Shown piece after piece: positions 21,969 through 26,506 of a stretch of DNA of 26,506 nucleotides. The notes beneath the pieces were generated by a model. The model did not search any database. It was not told where the DNA came from and saw nothing but the letters and a program-made list of their open reading frames with translations. The DNA is taken from NCBI GenBank assembly GCA_964538515.1, contig CAZIEW010000075.1, forward strand, positions 1 through 26,506, read 5' to 3'. Origin of the DNA: CALBZH01 sp964538515 (lineage in GTDB: Bacteria > Desulfobacterota > Syntrophobacteria > Syntrophobacterales > Syntrophobacteraceae). Positions within the stretch are counted from its first letter, which is position 1. Each line of letters starts with the position of its first letter. Position numbers and translations under genes: made by a program.

Positions 21969-23119
21969 GCCCGTGGCCTCTTGCTAAACTTGGCGTACCC
22001 GATCGCGAACAGGATGCTGGCGTAAAGCGCCAGCACGCAGATGTCCAGCCACAGGACGCGAACGCCGACCCCCTTCAGGAAGCACCCGAGAATGATGTTG
22101 GTGTAGTACATGGCCGGCAGCAGATGCGCCACCACCTGGGCACTTGCGCTCAGCGACATGATCGGGACGAACACGCCCGAATAAAGCACCGCCGGGACCA
22201 CGGTCACGATGAAGGTGATCAGGGTCGCCGCAACCTGGGTGCTCACCAGGACCGAAACCACCAGCCCGATCCCCGTGGTGCACACGATGTAGAGAAGGGA
22301 CACGACGAGAAACAGGACCGCGCTGCCCTTGAACGGGGCATGGAACAGGCCCATGGTCAGGAGCCACAGGGCGACGACGTTCATCCCGGACACCACCACA
22401 TAGGGGGCGAGCTTGCCCGTCAGGTACTCCGCACGGCTGATCGTCGACGAGTAGATGTTGTAAACCGCCCCCGTTTCCTTTTCTCTGACAACGCCCAGGG
22501 ACGTGAGCAGCGGCGGGCAGACCATGAGGATGAGCATCATGAACTTCGGCGCCATGGACCAGTCACTCTCGAGCCCCTGGTTGTAAAGATAGCGAACGTC
22601 GAGCTTCACGGGCTCGAGCAGTGACCGTGTCTTTTCAAGATCGATTCCGAGTGTCCGGGCGAGGTGCTCTTCCATGAGACGGCGTCCGAAGGCCTGGTTC
22701 ATCCCGGCGATGTAGCCTTTGGTCGTCTGCGCCCGGAAAGGAAAAGTTCCGTCAATCAGCGATTGCACCGCAACCGGCCGTCCTTCGAGCAGATCCCGCT
22801 CAAAGTGCTCGGGCACCACGACGACCACGCGCACCTTGTTCTCCACCAGCAGCGGATCAATCCCATGAGGGTCGCTCACATGCCCGAAGTAGTGGAAATA
22901 GCGCGAAGCGCGGTAAAGCTGGATGTAATCCCGGCTGAGGCTCGACTGGTCCTGGTCGAGCACGGCGAACGGAATGTCTTCCACGTCGAGGGAGAGCCCG
23001 TAGCCGAAGATAACCATCAAGGTGGCGGGCACGATGAAGGCGAGCGAGAAGAACAGTCGGTCCCGCAGCAATTCCTTGGTCTCACGGGTCGCCACGGCCA
23101 AGATGCGCTTCGGATTCAT
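21965..23119 (-). CDS. ybhS: ABC-2-type permease (YbhS-like)
   Basis: This 384-residue protein overlaps the ATPase gene by 4 bases at its start and the second permease by 4 bases at its end. The topology matches its partner: first helix FSLAFIVPATLMVIFGYGLS, a periplasmic domain with QDQSSLSRDYIQLYRAS and RVVVVVPEHFERDLLEG, then helices from about residue 185. VREKETGAVYNIYSSTISRA is the coupling-helix segment. Late helices include AATLITFIVTVVPAVLYSGV. There are no catalytic residues; the protein forms half of the membrane pore. The order ATPase, YbhS-like, YbhR-like matches the E. coli ybhFSR cluster. Confidence 0.88.
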   Translation of the reverse strand: MNPKRILAVATRETKELLRDRLFFSLAFIVPATLMVIFGYGLSLDVEDIPFAVLDQDQSSLSRDYIQLYRASRYFHYFGHVSDPHGIDPLLVENKVRVVVVVPEHFERDLLEGRPVAVQSLIDGTFPFRAQTTKGYIAGMNQAFGRRLMEEHLARTLGIDLEKTRSLLEPVKLDVRYLYNQGLESDWSMAPKFMMLILMVCPPLLTSLGVVREKETGAVYNIYSSTISRAEYLTGKLAPYVVVSGMNVVALWLLTMGLFHAPFKGSAVLFLVVSLLYIVCTTGIGLVVSVLVSTQVAATLITFIVTVVPAVLYSGVFVPIMSLSASAQVVAHLLPAMYYTNIILGCFLKGVGVRVLWLDICVLALYASILFAIGYAKFSKRPRA

Positions 23120-25191
23120 GCCGTCCCCCCTTTTTCCCGCTCGAGGGCCAGAACACGGGTCACGAAGACATCTTCCATGGTAAGCGGCCGGGGAGCGATG
23201 CCCCGGAGCTGAACCCCCGCCCTTGTTAGAACCTCGCCGATGCGCTCCTTGATGTCCGCCCGATCCGGCCCAAGCAGATGGATGTGCCGTCCATGTAAAG
23301 CAACGCCATCAAAACCCGCCTGCTGCAGAGCATCGAGGGCCGGGAGAGGCTGGTTCGTCTGCACCTCGAGCAGTCCTCCCACTTCGTCGGCAAGATCCGA
23401 TTTCATGGCTTCGGGTGAAGCGTCGGCAACGATCCTCCCGGCGTACATGAGCGCCAGGTGATCGCAACGCTCGGCTTCGGTCATGCTGTGGGTGGTGATC
23501 AGGATGGACACTCGCTCCTCGCGAGACAGTCGGAAGAGAAGATCCCAGAACCGACGTCGCCCAACCGGATCCACCCCCGAGGTCGGCTCATCCAGGAAGA
23601 GGACCCGCGGCTCGTGGACGAGCGCGCAGCCCAGAGCCAGGCGCTGCCGCAGCCCCACGGGCAGAGTCGACGTCCGCTGCCCCTCCACGCCCCGCAGCTC
23701 CGCCATCTCGAGGATCCAGGCGGAACGCCGCCTCGTCGCCCGTCGGTCCATGCCGTAGATGCCCGCATAGAGCTCGATGTTCTCGGCCACGGTCAGATCT
23801 CCGTAAAGCGAAAAGACCTGGGACATGTAGCCCACGTGCTCCTTGATGGCCCTGCCCGCGCGCGCCATCGCCACGCCGGCCACAAACCCCGTTCCGGCCG
23901 TCGGCGGAAGCAGCCCGACCAGCATCTTGATCACCGTCGTCTTCCCCGCTCCGTTGGCACCCAGCAGCCCGAAGATCTCCCCGGACTCCACCCGGAAGCT
24001 CACCCCGCAAACCGCTTGAAACGCCCCGAAGCTCCTCACCAGCCCTCGAGCCTCGATCGCCGGGCCGTCAAGCCCACCGACCGCTCGCTCGGAAGCCCGT
24101 GAGCTTCCCCCAGGCGGTCCCGCCTGCAAGCCAGCGGACGAGCTTCCTACTGACTCCCTCGCCCCCTCCCCCAGGGATGAGTGCTGAGGTGAGGGGGACA
24201 CGCTTCTCGAATCCCCGTCCTGCACCAATCCCACTTCCCGAAGCCTGGAGAAGAACACATCGTCAAGATCCGGCCTCCCCGCAAACACCTGCCGGACCTC
24301 ATTCGAGCCCACCACGGATCGAACACGGTCGATGGCCCGCTCCTCGTCGGCGTCATCCACGATAACGCGGATCCAGGACCCTCGCGGCTCGACCTGCTGG
24401 AAAGCGGACTTCAGCCGGTCCAGTGCCGCCGTCTGGTGTGCGCATTCCACCTGTACCGTGGTGGCGGGCATGGAATCCAGGATCGCGTCGGTCTCGCCGC
24501 CTCCGATGATCCGCCCGCCGAAGAAGAGCGACAAGCGCTGAAATCGGCTGGCCTCGTCCATGTAAGCCGTTGACACCAGGGCGGTGATGGATTCCTCTCG
24601 GAGCAGGGTCGACAGAATGGACCAGAAGTCGCGACGGGACACGGGATCGACGCCGGTCGTCGGCTCGTCGAGGATGACCAGCGTCGGGGTGTGGATGAGC
24701 GTGCAGACCAGCCCGAGCTTCTGCTTCATGCCGCCCGAAAGCTGCTTCATGGGGCGGTCGCGGAAAGGCTCCAAACGGGTCATGTGAAGGAGCGTCTTTT
24801 TGCGCTCGGCCAAGATGGACCGACGAACGAGGCGGGAGTGCGCGAAAAAGTCGATGTTCTCGTCGATGGAAAGCTCGGGGTAGAGGTTCTGCCCCAGCCC
24901 CTGAGGCATGAAGCCGATTCGGTCTTTCACACGCTCGGCGGCCTTCTCGGAATCGATGTGAATCCCGAGAACCTCCACCGAGCCGCCCTCGTAGGTGAGC
25001 ACCCCGGCGACGGCCTTCATGAGGCTGCTCTTTCCCGCACCGTCCGGACCGATGAGCCCGTAGATCTCCCCCGGGCGCACATCGAGGTCCACGCCTCGCA
25101 CCGCTTCCAGCTTGCCGTAGCGTTTGACAAAGCCTGAAACGCGCACGACCGACTGCGGCGACTCTTCCGCTACCAACGGGGCTTGTGCCAC
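23116..25191 (-). CDS. ybhF: Tandem ABC ATPase (YbhF-like, two fused nucleotide-binding domains)
   Basis: This 691-residue protein starts at a GTG at 25191, about 6 bases after GGAG, overlapping the upstream HlyD-like gene by 22 bases. NBD1 (residues about 14-315) has Walker A GPDGAGKSS (48-56), signature LSGGMKQ (151-157) and Walker B LVILDEPTTGVD. Its switch position reads ALVSTAYMDEA, with no histidine. NBD2 (about 378-685) has Walker A GANGAGKTT (411-419), a degenerate signature LPVGLRQ (510-516), Walker B VLFLDEPTSGVD and the switch His in ITTHSMTEA. Both NBDs carry a C-terminal extension ending in (L)xDVF(F/V)xR. A Ser/Gly/Pro-rich linker (about 322-377) joins them. It powers the two ABC-2 permeases encoded downstream. 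Confidence 0.92.
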   Translation of the reverse strand: MAQAPLVAEESPQSVVRVSGFVKRYGKLEAVRGVDLDVRPGEIYGLIGPDGAGKSSLMKAVAGVLTYEGGSVEVLGIHIDSEKAAERVKDRIGFMPQGLGQNLYPELSIDENIDFFAHSRLVRRSILAERKKTLLHMTRLEPFRDRPMKQLSGGMKQKLGLVCTLIHTPTLVILDEPTTGVDPVSRRDFWSILSTLLREESITALVSTAYMDEASRFQRLSLFFGGRIIGGGETDAILDSMPATTVQVECAHQTAALDRLKSAFQQVEPRGSWIRVIVDDADEERAIDRVRSVVGSNEVRQVFAGRPDLDDVFFSRLREVGLVQDGDSRSVSPSPQHSSLGEGARESVGSSSAGLQAGPPGGSSRASERAVGGLDGPAIEARGLVRSFGAFQAVCGVSFRVESGEIFGLLGANGAGKTTVIKMLVGLLPPTAGTGFVAGVAMARAGRAIKEHVGYMSQVFSLYGDLTVAENIELYAGIYGMDRRATRRRSAWILEMAELRGVEGQRTSTLPVGLRQRLALGCALVHEPRVLFLDEPTSGVDPVGRRRFWDLLFRLSREERVSILITTHSMTEAERCDHLALMYAGRIVADASPEAMKSDLADEVGGLLEVQTNQPLPALDALQQAGFDGVALHGRHIHLLGPDRADIKERIGEVLTRAGVQLRGIAPRPLTMEDVFVTRVLALEREKGGTA
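24145..24205. repeat. Repeat-like insert encoding the ATPase linker
   Basis: The DNA for linker residues about 330-349 (SVSPSPQHSSLGEGARESVG) is unlike the flanking coding sequence. It is a C-rich then G-rich imperfect palindrome (CCCTCGCCCCCT against AGGTGAGGGGGA). The peptide SPSPQxSxLGEGARE is what palindromic CCCTCACCC-type dispersed repeats commonly encode when they land inside genes. Recognition is by pattern; no second copy is in this window. Confidence 0.4.
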
Positions 25192-26279
25192 TGGACTCCC
25201 TCATTCCAGCGGATCACGGCATCAGCGGGCAGGCCGGGACTCAGACAGTGATCGGGATTCTGGTCGAGGTAAAGTTTGACGGCAAAGACCAGCTTGGTCC
25301 GTTCATCAGGAGTCTGGACCTCTTTAGGCGTAAACTCCGCCTTGGACGCGATAAAACGGACCGTAGCCGGGAAATGGCGTTCCGGAAAAGCATCGGAATA
25401 GATCCGGGCGGGAAGACCCAACCGGAGACGGCCGATCAAGATTTCGGCGACATAAACCTTGAGGTAGAGCTTGTCGAGGTCTACCACGTCCAGGAGGGGG
25501 GCGCCGGGAGACACGACTTCGCCCGCGTCCACGAACCGGGTGACAACCACGCCGTCCGAAGGTGCCTTGATGGTGAGATCCGAGAGGGTGCTCTGCGCCT
25601 CAGCCAGGGCGGCCCGGGCTTCAGCTTCCTGGGCGCGAAGGGCCAGAAGCTCGCTCTCCCGGGCTCGAATGCGGTCCCACCCCAGTTTGGCCTGGGCCAG
25701 CTGCTTTTCGGCTCGCATGAGATCCGTCTGCGCCGCTGTGAAATCGTTTCGCGCCATGGTCCACGAGAGATCCATCTGCTCCCGGCGTCGCTGCTCGGCC
25801 ACACCGGCCGCGGCCAGCTCCCGGAATCGCTTTGCATCCCGGCGCGCCTGCTCCTCCTGCGCCCCGCTCTTGGCCAGAACCGAGCGGGAATGGACGACTT
25901 GAGATTCCGCCGTCTCGATCTGGAGCGGCACATCCCTGCGCAGGACCTCGAGATCCGTCAGGAGTGCGGTTGCCTTGGCTGCCAGGACGTCGACGGCCCT
26001 GGACGCCTGATCGACGCGCGCCCGAGTCTGGCTGTCATCGAGAATGACGACCACCTGTCCAGCCTTGACCGCATCCCCTTCCCGAGCGAGAAGCGACTGG
26101 ACCCTCCCCGCGAATTTGCTCGCCACGCTGACATGATCCCCTTCAACCCGCCCGTTGGCCTGAATCAGTCCCTCAGGGAGCTGAATCCGCTGCCCCCACC
26201 AGTGGAAGACGAGAAACCCCGTGCCAACCAGTACCGCCACGATGACCAAAACGAAGACCAGCCTCGATCGCGTGCCCAT
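25170..26279 (-). CDS. ybhG: HlyD-type membrane-fusion (periplasmic adaptor) protein (YbhG-like)
   Basis: This 369-residue protein starts at the ATG at 26279, 7 bases after GGAG; a frame to 26321 has no site. An N-terminal anchor helix (LVFVLVIVAVLVGTGFLVFH) leads to the first biotinyl-lipoyl half (QANGRVEGDHVSVASKFAGR, REGDAVKAGQVVVILD). A long coiled-coil hairpin (residues about 75-205) contains ARRDAKRFRELAAAGVAEQR and many Ala/Glu/Arg heptads. The second lipoyl half (LTIKAPSDGVVVTRFVDAGE) and a beta-barrel domain (LYLKVYVAEILIGRLRLGLP, FAVKLYLDQNPD) complete it. It links the inner-membrane ABC-2 transporter to an outer-membrane channel. It is the first gene of the operon, in the order ybhG, ybhF, ybhS, ybhR. 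No TolC-type gene or TetR regulator is in the window. Confidence 0.9.
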   Translation of the reverse strand: MGTRSRLVFVLVIVAVLVGTGFLVFHWWGQRIQLPEGLIQANGRVEGDHVSVASKFAGRVQSLLAREGDAVKAGQVVVILDDSQTRARVDQASRAVDVLAAKATALLTDLEVLRRDVPLQIETAESQVVHSRSVLAKSGAQEEQARRDAKRFRELAAAGVAEQRRREQMDLSWTMARNDFTAAQTDLMRAEKQLAQAKLGWDRIRARESELLALRAQEAEARAALAEAQSTLSDLTIKAPSDGVVVTRFVDAGEVVSPGAPLLDVVDLDKLYLKVYVAEILIGRLRLGLPARIYSDAFPERHFPATVRFIASKAEFTPKEVQTPDERTKLVFAVKLYLDQNPDHCLSPGLPADAVIRWNEGVQWHKPRW

Positions 26280-26335
26280 GAGATCTCCAGAAAGACACCA
26301 CACCCAGGAAGCTACCAGCACAATCGATGGCGACC

Positions 26336-26366
26336 ATTATACAGCCCCCAGCCCGATAAGCGTCAA
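26336..26366 (-). promoter_or_regulatory. Putative sigma-70 promoter of the exporter operon
   Basis: On the minus strand TTGACG (26366-26361) and a perfect TATAAT (26341-26336) are 19 bases apart, which is long but usable. Start of transcription near 26329 would give a 50-base leader before the ATG at 26279. Confidence 0.5.
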
Positions 26367-26386
26367 GCCAAAGCCCCGAAATTCCC

Positions 26387-26416
26387 TTGACCCACCAAAA
26401 AACCGCATGCTATAAG
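26387..26416 (+). promoter_or_regulatory. Putative sigma-70 promoter of tRNA-Thr
   Basis: TTGACC (26387-26392) and TATAAG (26411-26416) are 18 bases apart. The predicted start, near 26423, lies about 10 bases before the mature tRNA 5' end. Confidence 0.6.
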
Positions 26417-26432
26417 CCAGCGCAATCCATGA

Positions 26433-26506
26433 GCCGGCGTAGCTCAGGGGTAGAGCAGCTGATTCGTAATCAGCAGGTCGCGGGTTCGAATCCCATCGCC
26501 GGCTCC
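26433..26506 (+). tRNA. tRNA-Thr (anticodon CGU)
   Basis: A full cloverleaf can be drawn: acceptor GCCGGCG with CGCCGGC, D-arm GCTC...GAGC, anticodon stem GCTGA/TCAGC with loop TTCGTAA (anticodon CGT in DNA), variable AGGTC, T-stem GCGGG/CCCAT (one G-T pair) and loop TTCGAAT. The discriminator is T (26504). Bases CC (26505-26506) begin the encoded CCA, whose final A lies past the window edge. Confidence 0.95.

Noticed and set aside
1..26506. CRISPR arrays or complete insertion sequences
   Set aside because: No regularly spaced repeats and no transposase with terminal repeats were seen anywhere in the window.

Overview
The window looks like a chromosomal stretch from a GC-rich Gram-negative bacterium. 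It has outer-envelope gene types (HlyD membrane-fusion protein, CpxP/Spy-like periplasmic proteins, Sec signal peptides), strong GGAGG-type ribosome sites and many Lys/Arg-poor, GC3-rich genes. The mix of VanZ-like, GtrA, VWA, AF1514-like, DUF190/CBS and Spy-like genes resembles Deltaproteobacteria/Desulfobacterota (Syntrophobacter-like). That placement is an inference from gene content, not a match.

Layout. (1) 1-1.8 kb: an accessory-looking end. It holds the 5' end of a probable RHS/YD-repeat protein running off the left edge, a secreted Cys-rich Ig-like protein, about 600 bases of non-coding DNA, and an orphan 3' tRNA end (1791-1824) that could mark an integration junction. (2) 1.8-6.2 kb: surface-glycan membrane genes: a VanZ/LamG-like protein, GtrA, a GT-C-like membrane protein and a GT2 glycosyltransferase. 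(3) 6.2-9.8 kb: a thioredoxin-fold/CcdA-like fusion, divergent from a secreted VWA protein with two tandem C-terminal domains. (4) 10.1-12.9 kb: a SulP-STAS-cyclic-nucleotide-domain transporter and a CMD-family protein. (5) 12.9-15.4 kb: an ECF sigma/anti-sigma operon with a frameshifted small membrane gene, then two decayed membrane transport genes (TauE/SafE-like and CrcB-like). (6) 15.4-17.4 kb: a DUF190-CBS4 protein and a poly-gamma-glutamate hydrolase-like protein. (7) 17.4-19.7 kb: a second ECF sigma system whose order (sigma, small one-TM anti-sigma, membrane-anchored CpxP/CnrX-like sensor) recalls Cnr-type metal sensing. A His-rich Spy-like gene lies upstream behind a plausible ECF promoter. 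(8) 19.8-20.5 kb: two small cytosolic genes converging on a terminator. (9) 20.8-26.3 kb: a complete four-gene YbhGFSR-like ABC exporter operon. (10) 26.4 kb: tRNA-Thr(CGU).

How it fits together. The right two thirds is dominated by envelope functions: two sigma-factor circuits sensing the periplasm, periplasmic chaperone or metal-binding proteins, and an exporter. The most interesting parts are the Cnr-like circuit with its predicted promoter, the degenerate gene patch at 12.9-15.4 kb, the left-edge RHS gene with its unexplained open frame, and the asymmetric tandem ATPase.
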